The notes beneath the pieces were generated by a model, which saw only the letters and a list, made by a program, of their open reading frames with translations, was not told the DNA's origin and did no database searches. Positions 40,787 through 49,300 of a stretch of DNA of 57,476 nt are shown in pieces. This DNA is from Pseudomonas sp. Au-Pse12 (GTDB lineage: Bacteria; Pseudomonadota; Gammaproteobacteria; Pseudomonadales; Pseudomonadaceae), in NCBI RefSeq assembly GCF_021341665.1, contig NZ_JAJTTH010000018.1, forward strand, positions 1-57,476, read 5' to 3'. Numbering within the stretch: position 1 is the stretch's first letter; each line of letters begins with the position of its first letter. The translations under genes and the position numbers were made by a program.

Positions 40787-43252
40787 TTACCAGTCATAGG
40801 TCAAGCTCGACACCATGGTCCGGCCTTCGCCGTAGTAGCAGTCCCAGATGGTGGTGCAGTTGGCGACGTAGGTCTTGTCGGTGAGGTTCTTGACGTTCAA
40901 CGCCAACTTCACGCCCTTCCATTGCAACGGCGATTTTTCCAGGTCGTAGGTCAGGCTGGCGTCGTACACGGTGTAGGACGGGATCTGGAAGGCGCCCTCG
41001 TAATCGGTGCCGTAGCTGCCCTTGACGTAGCGGGTGCCGACGCCCGCGCCCAGGCCCGCCAGGGGGGTGTCGCCGAGAAGGGTGTAGTTGAGCCACAGCG
41101 ACGCAGTCAACGGCGGCATGCCCGCCGGATGACGCCCTTCGCGCCCGTCGTTGTCCTTGGTGTACTTGATGTCGTTGCGCGACGCCGAGGCAATGACGTC
41201 CAGCGATTCACCCAGGCTGGCCTTGGCTTCCAGCTCGATCCCCCGGGAGCGCACCGCGCCACTCTGGACGCTGTGCGCGGGACTGGTCAGGTCGGGGGTC
41301 AGGATATTCTCCTGGTCCAGCTGGTAGGCCGACACCTGGACGAAACTCTCCTGGCCCGGTGGCTGGAACTTCACCCCGACTTCGTACTGCTTGCCCGTGG
41401 ATGGCTTGAAAGCGCTGCCGCCGAGACTGGTGCCACTCAAGGGCAGGAAGGATTCCGAATAGCTGACAAAGGGCGCCAGCCCGTTGTCGAACAGGTACAC
41501 CAGCCCGCCGCGCCCGGTGAAGGACTGGCTCTTGGCGTTGGTATGCCCCCCATTGAGCGGCGTCTTGTTATCGGTTTCCGCCCAGTCGTTGCGACCGCCG
41601 AGCACCAGCACCCACTTCTCGTACTTGATCTGGTCCTGCACGTACAGGCCGGTCTGGATGACGGTGTTGTCCCACTGGTAAGGGTTGCCGAAATTCAGCG
41701 ACTGACCGTAAGTCGGGGTGAACATGTCGAGGATCGGCGGGTTGAAGTCGTACTTGCCGTGGAATTTCGAGTTGAAGTGGTAGTAGTCCAGCCCTACCAG
41801 CAGGGTATGGCCGAACGGCCCGGTGTCGAATTCGGCCTGGGCGACGCTGTCCACGCCGTAGACCTTGTTGTGCTGCTTCCAGTCGACCCCGTAGCGGCTC
41901 ATGTAGCGCTGGTCGTTGAGCCCGGTCTTGGGATTGCTGACGAACTTGTAGCCGTGCAGCGGCGCGCGGTAGCGGTCATCGACGTCGGCGTAGCGGGCGT
42001 TCTGCTTCAGGGTCCAGACATCGTTCAAGCGATGGGACAACTCGTAGCCTAGGACGAACTGGTCGCGGTCGTAGGCGTTGACCCCGGGCTCGCCGAGGAA
42101 CAGGTCGCGGTCGATCTTGCCGTTGCGGTTGGCGAACACCGTGCCCACGCTGGGCAGACCCTGGGCCTCGGGCACGTCGTTGTCTTTCTGGAACTGCGCG
42201 AACAGCGTCAGCTGGGTGTCGTCATCGGGCCGCCAGGTCAGGCTCGGGGCGATGAACTGGCGCTGACGCTCGACGTAGTCGATGGCGTCCTGGCTGTCGC
42301 TGGCCAGCCCGGTCAGGCGATAGAGGAACTGCCCCTGCTCATCCAGCGGCCCGCCCAGGTCCAGGGCGATGCTCTTGTGGTCATAGCTGCCGGCTTCCAG
42401 CACCAGCTGATGCAAAGGGGTTTCGGTGGGCCGCTTGCTGACCATGTTGACGATCCCGCCCGGCTGGTTCTGCCCGTAGAGCACCGAGGCCGGGCCCTTG
42501 AGCACTTCGATGCGCTCCAGGGCATAGGGCTCGATCTGCAGGGCACCGCCAGTGCTGCCGCCGCCATAGGGCAGATGCAGGCCATCGAGGTACATCGGCG
42601 TCGGGGAAAAACCACGGGAGGTGGGCTCGTCGAAAATCTTCACCCGGTCGGAAAAGCCGCCGCCGGTCATGCCCGGGGTATAGAGCAGCGCCTCGGTCAC
42701 GCTCTGGGCGCCACGGGCCTTGATTTCCTTGGCGCCGATCACGTTGACGGTCTGCGGAATCTCCACCAGCGCCGAGTCGGTCTTGCTGCCGGTGGCGCTG
42801 CGCTTGGCGACGATTCCCGGCACCGCGCCCCAGGCACTTTCATCCGCCTGCGCGGCACCGATCCGGGTCGCCCCCAGTTCCAGCGTGCCGTTCTCGGCCA
42901 GAGGCCGCAGCCCCCAGCTGGCGCCAGTCTGCTGCGCTTGCAGGCCGGTCCCGGCGAGCAGCTGATGCAGCCCTTGCGCCACGTCGTAGCGGCCTTGCAG
43001 GCCCGCGCTGTGCTTGCCGGCGGTCATGCTCGCATCCACCGACAGGAGAATCCCCGCCGCACTGGCAAAGCGGTTCAGCACCTGATCGAGGTGGCCGGGG
43101 GCAATTTGGTAGTCACGGGCTTGGCTCTGGCTGCCCGTGTCGGCCTGGACGATACCCGGCAACACCGGCGCCAGCGCCAGCAGGGCGACAAAGGCGCGGC
43201 GTCGCGCGGTGGTGCCCAAGGTCAAAATGGATGCAGCGGTCTGGTAAGGCAT
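40787..43252 (-). CDS. TonB-dependent siderophore receptor with STN signalling domain
   Basis: An 821-residue outer-membrane receptor. After the signal peptide (ending near PGIVQADTG) there is an STN domain (YQIAPGHLDQVLNRFASAAGILLSVD, about residues 46-115), then a plug (EIPQTVNVIGAKEIKARGAQSVTEAL; IEVLKGPASVLYGQNQPGGIVN) and a 22-strand barrel ending LTYDW. The NCTTIWDCYYGEGR loop near the end is typical of hydroxamate-type (ferrichrome/ferrioxamine) receptors, so that ligand class is likely but unproven. STN plus adjacent FecR and FecI means transcriptional cell-surface signalling. The ATG at 43252 is used, with GGGGAG 7 nt upstream. Confidence 0.92.
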   Translation of the reverse strand: MPYQTAASILTLGTTARRRAFVALLALAPVLPGIVQADTGSQSQARDYQIAPGHLDQVLNRFASAAGILLSVDASMTAGKHSAGLQGRYDVAQGLHQLLAGTGLQAQQTGASWGLRPLAENGTLELGATRIGAAQADESAWGAVPGIVAKRSATGSKTDSALVEIPQTVNVIGAKEIKARGAQSVTEALLYTPGMTGGGFSDRVKIFDEPTSRGFSPTPMYLDGLHLPYGGGSTGGALQIEPYALERIEVLKGPASVLYGQNQPGGIVNMVSKRPTETPLHQLVLEAGSYDHKSIALDLGGPLDEQGQFLYRLTGLASDSQDAIDYVERQRQFIAPSLTWRPDDDTQLTLFAQFQKDNDVPEAQGLPSVGTVFANRNGKIDRDLFLGEPGVNAYDRDQFVLGYELSHRLNDVWTLKQNARYADVDDRYRAPLHGYKFVSNPKTGLNDQRYMSRYGVDWKQHNKVYGVDSVAQAEFDTGPFGHTLLVGLDYYHFNSKFHGKYDFNPPILDMFTPTYGQSLNFGNPYQWDNTVIQTGLYVQDQIKYEKWVLVLGGRNDWAETDNKTPLNGGHTNAKSQSFTGRGGLVYLFDNGLAPFVSYSESFLPLSGTSLGGSAFKPSTGKQYEVGVKFQPPGQESFVQVSAYQLDQENILTPDLTSPAHSVQSGAVRSRGIELEAKASLGESLDVIASASRNDIKYTKDNDGREGRHPAGMPPLTASLWLNYTLLGDTPLAGLGAGVGTRYVKGSYGTDYEGAFQIPSYTVYDASLTYDLEKSPLQWKGVKLALNVKNLTDKTYVANCTTIWDCYYGEGRTMVSSLTYDW

Positions 43253-43349
43253 TCCTGAACTCCCCATGAGAATGCGTCTTGATCGGCTTTCATGGGGTAT
43301 CCCGAACAGCTCGGCGGAACCGACAAGTGCCGGCAGGTATTTTTTGCAT

Positions 43350-44303
43350 TCAGCCTCGCGGCTTGAGGGTCACCCAGTAACGGGTCACGGCGTGGGCCCG
43401 CACCGGCAACGCATGCTCTAGGGCCGCAAGCACCGCATCAGTGTCAGCCAGGGGGAAAACCCCGGTCAGCAGCAGCCCGGCGACCTGCTCGTCGCAACGC
43501 AGCACGCCCGGCCGATAGCGCGCCAGCTCGGCGACGAACTGCCCCAGGGGCTGGCGCTCGGCAATCAGCCGCCCCTCGCTCCAGCTGCTGGCATTGACCT
43601 CGGCCACTTGCCGGGGCGAGACCCGCTGGGCGTCGAACCACAGCCGTTCGCCAGCATTCAGTTGCAGGGCCTGGGCATGCCGCGGGCTGACCCGCAACGC
43701 GCCCTCGTAAAGATCGACCCGGGTGCCGCCCTCCAGCTCGCGCACGGCAAAGCGCGTACCCAGGGCCTGGATATCGCCGGCGGCGGTTTCAACGATCAGC
43801 GGCCGCGAGGCGTCATGCCCGCTGGTGAGCAGGATCTCGCCCTGGATCAGGCGAATCCGCCGCTCGCTGGCGCTGAACAGCAGGTCGACGGCGCTGGCGC
43901 TGTTGAGGTCCAGGCGGCTGCCGTCGCTCAGCGTCAGGTGGCGCACTTCGCCGGTGGCACTGCGCTCTCCGGCAAAGGTCGCGCGCCAGGGCTGGCTGCC
44001 TTGCAGCAGGTAGCCACTGCCGCCCGCCACCACCAGCAAGCCGAGCAGCTTCAGCGCAGCCCGGCGCTGCAGGTCCGGAGCCTTGGCCAGCAGCACATGG
44101 GCGCTGTGTTCCGGTACGCCCTGCAAGGTCTGTTGCAGTTGCTGCAGGCGCTGCCAGGCCCGCAGGTGCTCGGGATCGGCCTGTTGCCAGGCCTCGAAGG
44201 CCGCGCGCTGCTGCGGGCTCAAGGCGCCGCCCCAATGCAGCATCAGCCACTCGCTGGCTTGCGCGACGACGCTGGGGGCAATGGGGGCCTGATGGGGTTT
44301 CAT
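43350..44303 (-). CDS. FecR-family anti-sigma factor / signal transducer
   Basis: A 317-residue inner-membrane protein. The cytoplasmic N-terminal DUF4880-type domain has WLMLHWGGALSPQQRAAFEAWQQADPEHLRAWQRL. One membrane helix (about residues 80-98) precedes the periplasmic FecR domain, with RHLTLSDGSRLDLNSASAVDL and GTRFAVRELEGGTRVDLYEGAL. It relays siderophore binding from the STN domain of the receptor to the sigma factor. Overlaps the sigma gene by ATGA and lies 97 bp upstream of the receptor gene. Confidence 0.93.
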   Translation of the reverse strand: MKPHQAPIAPSVVAQASEWLMLHWGGALSPQQRAAFEAWQQADPEHLRAWQRLQQLQQTLQGVPEHSAHVLLAKAPDLQRRAALKLLGLLVVAGGSGYLLQGSQPWRATFAGERSATGEVRHLTLSDGSRLDLNSASAVDLLFSASERRIRLIQGEILLTSGHDASRPLIVETAAGDIQALGTRFAVRELEGGTRVDLYEGALRVSPRHAQALQLNAGERLWFDAQRVSPRQVAEVNASSWSEGRLIAERQPLGQFVAELARYRPGVLRCDEQVAGLLLTGVFPLADTDAVLAALEHALPVRAHAVTRYWVTLKPRG

Positions 44304-44809
44304 TCTGCGTAGAGCACCTGGTAGCAGGCCTGGATCGCGCGGGTCATGTACTTCTGCACCGAGCTGACGGACACCTCCAGGCGCTCGGCGATCTGCGCAT
44401 AACCCAGGCCTTCGAACTGCGACATGACAAAGGCCTGGCGCACCTTGTCCGGCATGCGGTCGAGCATGGCGTCGATCTGCATCAGGGTTTCGAGGATCAG
44501 CGCGCGGCTTTCCAGGGAAGGCGTCTGCGGCTCCGGCAAGTGGGCGATGCTGTCCAGGTAGGCGCGCTCGATGCGCGCGCGTCGCCATTGGTCGACCACC
44601 AGATTGCGCGCGATCTGTGCCAGGTAGCGGCGGCTTTCCTGCTGCCCGGGAAAGCGCCCCGAGAGCAGCAGGCGCAGGAAAGTGTCCTGCGCCACATCCG
44701 CCGCATGCTCGCGGTCGCCCAGGCGCTTGCGCAACCAGCCCTGCAACCAGCCGTGATGATCCTGATACAGATGATGGAGCTGGGCGTTAGCGTCGGTGGT
44801 GGCTGGCAT
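44300..44809 (-). CDS. FecI-type extracytoplasmic function sigma factor
   Basis: A 169-residue ECF sigma factor. Region 2 includes DREHAADVAQDTFLRLL and RRYLAQIARNLVVDQWRR; region 4 includes LDRMPDKVRQAFVMSQFEGLGYAQIAERLEVSVSSVQKYMTRAI. It should drive the receptor gene under FecR control. The start at 44809 is chosen by alignment with the family; in-frame ATGs at 44827 and 44839 are alternatives and no start has a strong ribosome site. A Fur-box-like site lies just upstream. Confidence 0.9.
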   Translation of the reverse strand: MPATTDANAQLHHLYQDHHGWLQGWLRKRLGDREHAADVAQDTFLRLLLSGRFPGQQESRRYLAQIARNLVVDQWRRARIERAYLDSIAHLPEPQTPSLESRALILETLMQIDAMLDRMPDKVRQAFVMSQFEGLGYAQIAERLEVSVSSVQKYMTRAIQACYQVLYAE

Positions 44810-44831
44810 GAATGAAACTGCGCACATGATT

Positions 44832-44850
44832 GAGAGCAATTATCATTACA
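44832..44850 (-). promoter_or_regulatory. Fur-box-like site upstream of fecI
   Basis: By eye the minus strand matches the 19-bp Fur consensus at about 13 positions, with an intact AATGATAAT core. It sits in the short gap before fecI, as expected for iron repression. Confidence 0.6.
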
Positions 44851-44879
44851 CTTTTTTCTCAATCCAGGCAAAACGCTTT

Positions 44880-46490
44880 TCAGCGTGCCTGGCTGGCAGC
44901 CTGCAACGGATAAACCGACTCCCAGCCGCCGCCCAGTGCCTTGTACAGGCCCACCATGGCCAGGGACACCCCGGCCGAGCTTTCCACCAGTTGCTCCTGG
45001 GTCGCCAGCAAGGCCCCCTGCACCGTCAGCACGTTGACGAAATCCACCACGCCTTCAACGTACTGCTGCTGGGCCGTGCGCAGGGCGATCTGGTTCTGCC
45101 GCACCGCCTCGGCCAGGCTGTCGCGTCGCAACTGGCTGGTGTTGTAGCGGGTCAATTGATCGTCGATTTCATGCCAGGCCCGCAGCACGGTCTGCTGGTA
45201 GGCCAGTGCCGCTTCCTGCTGCTGGGCTTCACGCAGCTGGAGCATGCCGCGCAAGCGTCCGCCGTCGAACAGCGGCAGGCTGAACTGCGGGCCGATGCCG
45301 AACTGGCGTGAGCTCCAGCTGCCGAAATCCGCCAGTTGCAGGGCCTGGGAGCCGAAGTTGCCGGACAAGGTAATGCGCGGGTAGAAATCGCCCTTGGCCA
45401 CGCCGATGCTGGCCGTGGCCGCATGCAGGCGCGCCTCGGCCTGACGGATATCCGGGCGCCGCTCGGCCAGTTGCGAAGGCAGGCCGATGGCCACCTGGGA
45501 CGGCGGTTGCGGCACGGGGGCGGCACTGGCCAGTTGCTGGTGCAGGGCCTGGGGCGGCTCGCCCAGCAGCAGGCTCAGGGCATTGATCAACTGCGCCTGA
45601 CGCTGTTGCAGCGACGGCAGTTGCGCCTCGATGGTGGCGACCTGGGCAGCGGCTTCGGCCACATCGAGGTCGGTGGCCACGCCGTCGGCCAGGCGCAATT
45701 GCGAGAGCTTCAGGCTGTGCCGGGCAACGTCCAGGTTCTGCTCGGTGACCGCCAGGGTGCTCTGCACCCCGCGCAGCTGAATGTAGTCCTGGGCGGTTTC
45801 CGCCAGCACCGACAGCAACACCCCGCGTCGATCGTTTTCCGCCACTTCCAGGGTCGCGTCGGCGGCCTCGGTTTCACGCCGTACCCGGCCCCACACATCC
45901 AGCTCCCAGGCCGCGGAAAAACCCGCGTCCCAGAGGTTGAAGGCCGACTTGCCGTTGTTCCCCGAAGGGTCGTTCAGGCCTTCGGCGCTGTTGCGTTTGC
46001 GCGCGTAGCCCCCGTTGGCCGAGGTGCTCGGGTAGCGCTCGGCGGTGATCACCTGGCGCGCCGCCCGGCTCTGCTGCAAGCGGCTGGTGGCCAGTTGCAG
46101 GTCGAGGTTGTCGCTCAGGGCTCGACGACTCAGGGCCGACAATTGCGGATCGTTGAACACCTCCCACCAGCGCTCCTGCATGACGCTGTCCACCGCCCGG
46201 CTGGCGGCGGCCGTTGCAGGCGCCGACCAGGCCTGGACCTGGGTCGCCCGGGGCCGCTGGAAATCCGGGCCGACGTTGCAGGCGGCCAATGCCAGCACAC
46301 TCAGCGCCAACAATGCACGGCCCCCGTGGCGAGGGAGCTTGCTCCCGCTCGAGTGCGCAGCACTCGCAAAGCGGCCTTCGCGAGTGGCGGGGGCAACGGC
46401 GTCGGAGGGTTCCGGGGTTGCTGCGCAACCCGGCGGGAGCAAGCGCCCTCGCCCCGTAGAGCGTCTGTACATATGGCGTACGCTACTCAT
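44880..46490 (-). CDS. Outer-membrane efflux lipoprotein (NodT family) with REP-encoded N-terminus
   Basis: The TolC-fold outer channel of the adjacent EmrAB-type pump. The real lipoprotein signal is ALLALSVLALAACNVGPDF (Cys near residue 71), followed by the usual efflux repeats and GDFYPRITLSGNFG. The 5' end is odd: from the ATG at 46490, which overlaps the adaptor stop by ATGA, about 55 codons are made of an inverted REP pair before the signal sequence. Either the start is really a TTG near 46310 or the REPIN has been translated in frame. Body length is normal (about 470 residues after the lipobox). Confidence 0.88.
   Translation of the reverse strand: MSSVRHMYRRSTGRGRLLPPGCAATPEPSDAVAPATREGRFASAAHSSGSKLPRHGGRALLALSVLALAACNVGPDFQRPRATQVQAWSAPATAAASRAVDSVMQERWWEVFNDPQLSALSRRALSDNLDLQLATSRLQQSRAARQVITAERYPSTSANGGYARKRNSAEGLNDPSGNNGKSAFNLWDAGFSAAWELDVWGRVRRETEAADATLEVAENDRRGVLLSVLAETAQDYIQLRGVQSTLAVTEQNLDVARHSLKLSQLRLADGVATDLDVAEAAAQVATIEAQLPSLQQRQAQLINALSLLLGEPPQALHQQLASAAPVPQPPSQVAIGLPSQLAERRPDIRQAEARLHAATASIGVAKGDFYPRITLSGNFGSQALQLADFGSWSSRQFGIGPQFSLPLFDGGRLRGMLQLREAQQQEAALAYQQTVLRAWHEIDDQLTRYNTSQLRRDSLAEAVRQNQIALRTAQQQYVEGVVDFVNVLTVQGALLATQEQLVESSAGVSLAMVGLYKALGGGWESVYPLQAASQAR
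46326..46455. repeat. REPIN (inverted REP doublet) in the 5' coding end of the OMF gene
   Basis: REP 1 (about 46326-46374) begins GTGGCGAGGGAGCTTGCTCC. REP 2 (about 46412-46455) is its inverted partner, ending GGGAGCAAGCGCCCTCGCC. The two GCGAGGG/CCCTCGC ends face outward, the layout of Pseudomonas REPINs mobilised by RAYT transposases. Confidence 0.8.
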
Positions 46491-47557
46491 CGCTGGGTCA
46501 CCTCGCGGGCGCTGGTGGCCGAGCTGTGGGTGTCGACACTGGCCTCCACCGACATGCCGACCCGCAGGCGCTCGGCCATCGGCTGGTTGGGCTCCAGGAG
46601 AATCTTCACCGGAATGCGCTGCACCACCTTGGTGAAGTTGCCGGTGGCGTTGTCCGGTTTCACCGCGGCGAAGGTCACGCCCGTGGCCGGGGCCAGGCTC
46701 TCGACCCGGCCGCGCAGGGTCTCGCCGCCCAGGCTGTCGACCCGCACCTCAACCGTTTGCCCGGCCTGCATGGCGGTGAGCTGGGTTTCCTGGAAGTTGG
46801 CCAGCACATAGGCCTGCTGCAACGGCACCACGGCGAGGATCTTGCTGCCCGGGGTGACATAGGCACCGACCCGTACCGCGCGCTCGCCGACCATGCCGTC
46901 CACCGGCGCCACGATGCGTGTGTAGGACAGCTCGTAGCTGGCCATTTCCAGGGCCGCCTGGGCCCGCTTCAGGCCACCTTCGGCGGCGTCGCGCTGGGCG
47001 GTGAGAATCTCCACCTGCTTGCGCTCGGCCGCCAGTGCCGCGGTGGCGGTGGCCAAGCGAGCACTGGCCTGGTCGATGCGGGTCTTGGCTTGCTGGGCAT
47101 TCTGCACCGTGCCGGCGCCGACCCCGGCCAGGTGGTTGTAGCGATTCAGCTCATGCTCGGCAAAGGCGTGCTCGGCCTGGGCCGCGCTCAAGGCCGCCTG
47201 GGCCTGGGCAATCACCGAGCCCTGCCGGTCCAGGGTCGCTCGGGCGTTCTGCAGTTGCGCCTTGGCCACCAGGGTTTCGGCATCCGCCGCCTGGGCTGCG
47301 GCTCGCAGGTCGCGGTCGTCGATCAGCGCCAGCAGTTGCCCGGCCTTGACCTGCTGGTTGTCCTCCACCAGCACCTCCTTGATGAAACCCGACACCCGCG
47401 GAGCGACCAGGGTGTAGTCAGCGGCGATGAAGGCATCATTGGTGCTCTGTTCGCTGGCGCGGCCGAACAGGCCCGGCGCCACCAGGTACGCCAGCACGCC
47501 AAGGACGGCCGCCGTCGCCACGGCGACGGCGATTTTATCTTTGCTCTGGATCGTCAT
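46487..47557 (-). CDS. EmrA/HlyD-type membrane fusion protein
   Basis: A 356-residue adaptor with one N-terminal helix (residues 8-28), lipoyl halves AADYTLVAPRVSGFIKEV and SYTRIVAPVDGMVGERAV, and a long coiled coil (about 85-190). This is the EmrA layout, pairing with the DHA2 pump upstream. The ATG at 47557 has GAGAAGG 5 nt upstream; the frame also offers a TTG overlapping the pump's stop, which is less likely. Gap to the pump gene is 14 bp. Confidence 0.9.
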   Translation of the reverse strand: MTIQSKDKIAVAVATAAVLGVLAYLVAPGLFGRASEQSTNDAFIAADYTLVAPRVSGFIKEVLVEDNQQVKAGQLLALIDDRDLRAAAQAADAETLVAKAQLQNARATLDRQGSVIAQAQAALSAAQAEHAFAEHELNRYNHLAGVGAGTVQNAQQAKTRIDQASARLATATAALAAERKQVEILTAQRDAAEGGLKRAQAALEMASYELSYTRIVAPVDGMVGERAVRVGAYVTPGSKILAVVPLQQAYVLANFQETQLTAMQAGQTVEVRVDSLGGETLRGRVESLAPATGVTFAAVKPDNATGNFTKVVQRIPVKILLEPNQPMAERLRVGMSVEASVDTHSSATSAREVTQR

Positions 47558-47571
47558 AAAAACCTTCTCGT

Positions 47572-49116
47572 TCAAGTGGGCGCCCGCGGTGGATAGATCC
47601 GCGTCGGCAGCCAGAAAATCAGCAGGATCAGCGCAGCGGCCAGCCCTGCCATGCAGAAATACAGATCGGCCGAGGTCAGCACCACGGCCTGCTGGTGCAG
47701 GCGCTGGGCCAGCCCCGCCACCCGGTCGTCCACCAGCGGCGAGTTGCCCAGGCTGTCCACCAGCATCGTCGAGTGGAAATGCAGGCGGTGGGTGGTCAGG
47801 ACATCCAGCACCCCGGTGGCGATCACCGCCGCCAGGCCCTTCACGGTGTTGAACCAGGCCGAGGCAAAAGGCCCTTCCAGCGGGGTGATGCTGCCGGTGG
47901 AGAGCATCAGCAACGGCAGCACCGCCATCGGCTGGCCGAAGATCTGCAGCAGTTGCAGCACATAGAAATCATCACGGATCCAGGCCGAGGTCAGGTGCGT
48001 GCCGCCCAGGCAGGACAGCACCAGCATGCCCAGGCCGATCCCCAGCACCCAGCGGCAATCCACCCAGCGCAGGTTGCACAGGGCCGCCACCAGGGGCAGG
48101 GCCAGCAATTGCGGCAGGGCCATGACCAGCATCACCGGCGCGGTCTGCAACGGCCGGTAGCCCTGGACCTGGGCCAGGTAGGCGGAGGGGATGATGATCA
48201 CCGCGGTCAGCACCACCAGCACTCCGGCCAGGGTCAGCAAGGCGAAGGACAGGTTGCGGATGCCGAGCATCTGCAGCTTGAAGAACGGGATCGGCTGCGA
48301 CCATTCGTTGATCAGAAACAGCACCAGCAACACCAGCCCGCCCCCCAGCAGCACACTGATCAGCGGCGAGTGGAACCAGTTCAGGCGGTTGCCCTGGAGG
48401 ATACCGATCACCAGCATGCAGATCGCCGGGAAGCCCAGCAGCAGGCCGCGCCAGTTGAACGGCTTGAAACGCTCCAGGCGCAACGGGTCCTGGGGCAAGC
48501 CGTAAGCCACCGCCGCCATCGCCAGCAGGCAGGGCGCCACCACCTGCCAGAACGCCCACTGCCAACCCACGTATTCGGTCCAGAGTGCCGCCAGGGGCGT
48601 GCCCAGGCTGGGGCCGAAGGTGGCGGTCAGGGCGTAGCCCGCCAGGCCGTAGAGCTTGACGTTGGCCGGCAGGAAACGCAGGGCCACGGTCATCAGCATC
48701 GGCGGCAGCGCGCCACCGGCCAGGCCTTGCAGGGTGCGCAGCAGCAACAGGCTTTCGTAGTTCGGGGCGAAGGGACACAGCACCCCCAGCAGGGTGAACA
48801 GCGCAATCGCACAGAGGGTGAAACGGCGCAGGGAAAAGGTCACCGAGCACCAGGGCGCAAAGGCCATGGCTGCCACCGAAGTGGCGGTGTAGCAGGCCAC
48901 CAGCCAGGTGCCTTCGTCGAAGCCGATAAACAGCGCACCGCGAATATCCGCCAGGGCGATCTTGGTCACCATCTCGTTGAGACCGGAGACCAGCACCGCC
49001 AGCAGCACACCCACCAGGCCGATGATGATCCGCGGCCCGAACACCGGCGGCGCAAGGGCTGCCGGCTTGCTGGCGGCTTCAACCGAAGCAGGCGCAGCGA
49101 CAGCGAGGGAACTCAT
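47572..49116 (-). CDS. DHA2-family drug:H+ antiporter (EmrB-like)
   Basis: A 514-residue MFS transporter with 14 predicted membrane helices. The N-terminal ADIRGALFIGFDEGTWLVACYTATSVA block and the RTLQGLAGGALPPML motif C-like segment (GPSLGTPLAALWTEYVGWQWAF) are typical of EmrB. The substrate is not determinable; LysR control and linkage to a siderophore receptor operon allow antibiotics or a siderophore-like compound. A symmetrical operator-like site lies 59-84 bp upstream of its start. Confidence 0.9.
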   Translation of the reverse strand: MSSLAVAAPASVEAASKPAALAPPVFGPRIIIGLVGVLLAVLVSGLNEMVTKIALADIRGALFIGFDEGTWLVACYTATSVAAMAFAPWCSVTFSLRRFTLCAIALFTLLGVLCPFAPNYESLLLLRTLQGLAGGALPPMLMTVALRFLPANVKLYGLAGYALTATFGPSLGTPLAALWTEYVGWQWAFWQVVAPCLLAMAAVAYGLPQDPLRLERFKPFNWRGLLLGFPAICMLVIGILQGNRLNWFHSPLISVLLGGGLVLLVLFLINEWSQPIPFFKLQMLGIRNLSFALLTLAGVLVVLTAVIIIPSAYLAQVQGYRPLQTAPVMLVMALPQLLALPLVAALCNLRWVDCRWVLGIGLGMLVLSCLGGTHLTSAWIRDDFYVLQLLQIFGQPMAVLPLLMLSTGSITPLEGPFASAWFNTVKGLAAVIATGVLDVLTTHRLHFHSTMLVDSLGNSPLVDDRVAGLAQRLHQQAVVLTSADLYFCMAGLAAALILLIFWLPTRIYPPRAPT

Positions 49117-49174
49117 GGAAATACTGCTCCAGACAAGAAAACCAGAGCAGTTTATGAACAGCCAATGCTGACGA

Positions 49175-49200
49175 AAACTGACTTATCGACAGTTTATAAG
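49175..49200. promoter_or_regulatory. Candidate LysR operator upstream of the EmrB-like gene
   Basis: Two overlapping inverted repeats: AAACTG-N9-CAGTTT (49175-49195) and CTTAT-N9-ATAAG (49182-49200). Spacing fits the T-N11-A type sites of LysR regulators. Confidence 0.5.
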
Positions 49201-49247
49201 TGTGTCAAACGCAACGATCCGACCGGTTGATCGCAGTCGCTGGCTGA

Positions 49248-49300
49248 CCAGCGAAGGCGGCTCCAAGAGCGCATTCGCCGGCAAGCCGGCGGCTACAGGG
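49248..49300. repeat. REP-like element at the 3' end of the LysR gene
   Basis: Contains GCCGGC-AA-GCCGGC (49277-49290) and a GCGAAGGCGG segment, of the kind often found between Pseudomonas genes. It abuts and overlaps the LysR stop codon (49293-49295) and may serve as its terminator. Confidence 0.6.

Noticed and set aside
44866..44892. Rho-independent terminator at the end of the OMF gene
   Set aside because: A CCAGGC/GCCTGG hairpin overlaps the stop codon but no T-run follows on the minus strand.
47695..49230. Long plus-strand open frame opposite the EmrB-like gene
   Set aside because: Composition dominated by Gln, His, Arg and Gly, the usual antisense shadow of a membrane protein gene.
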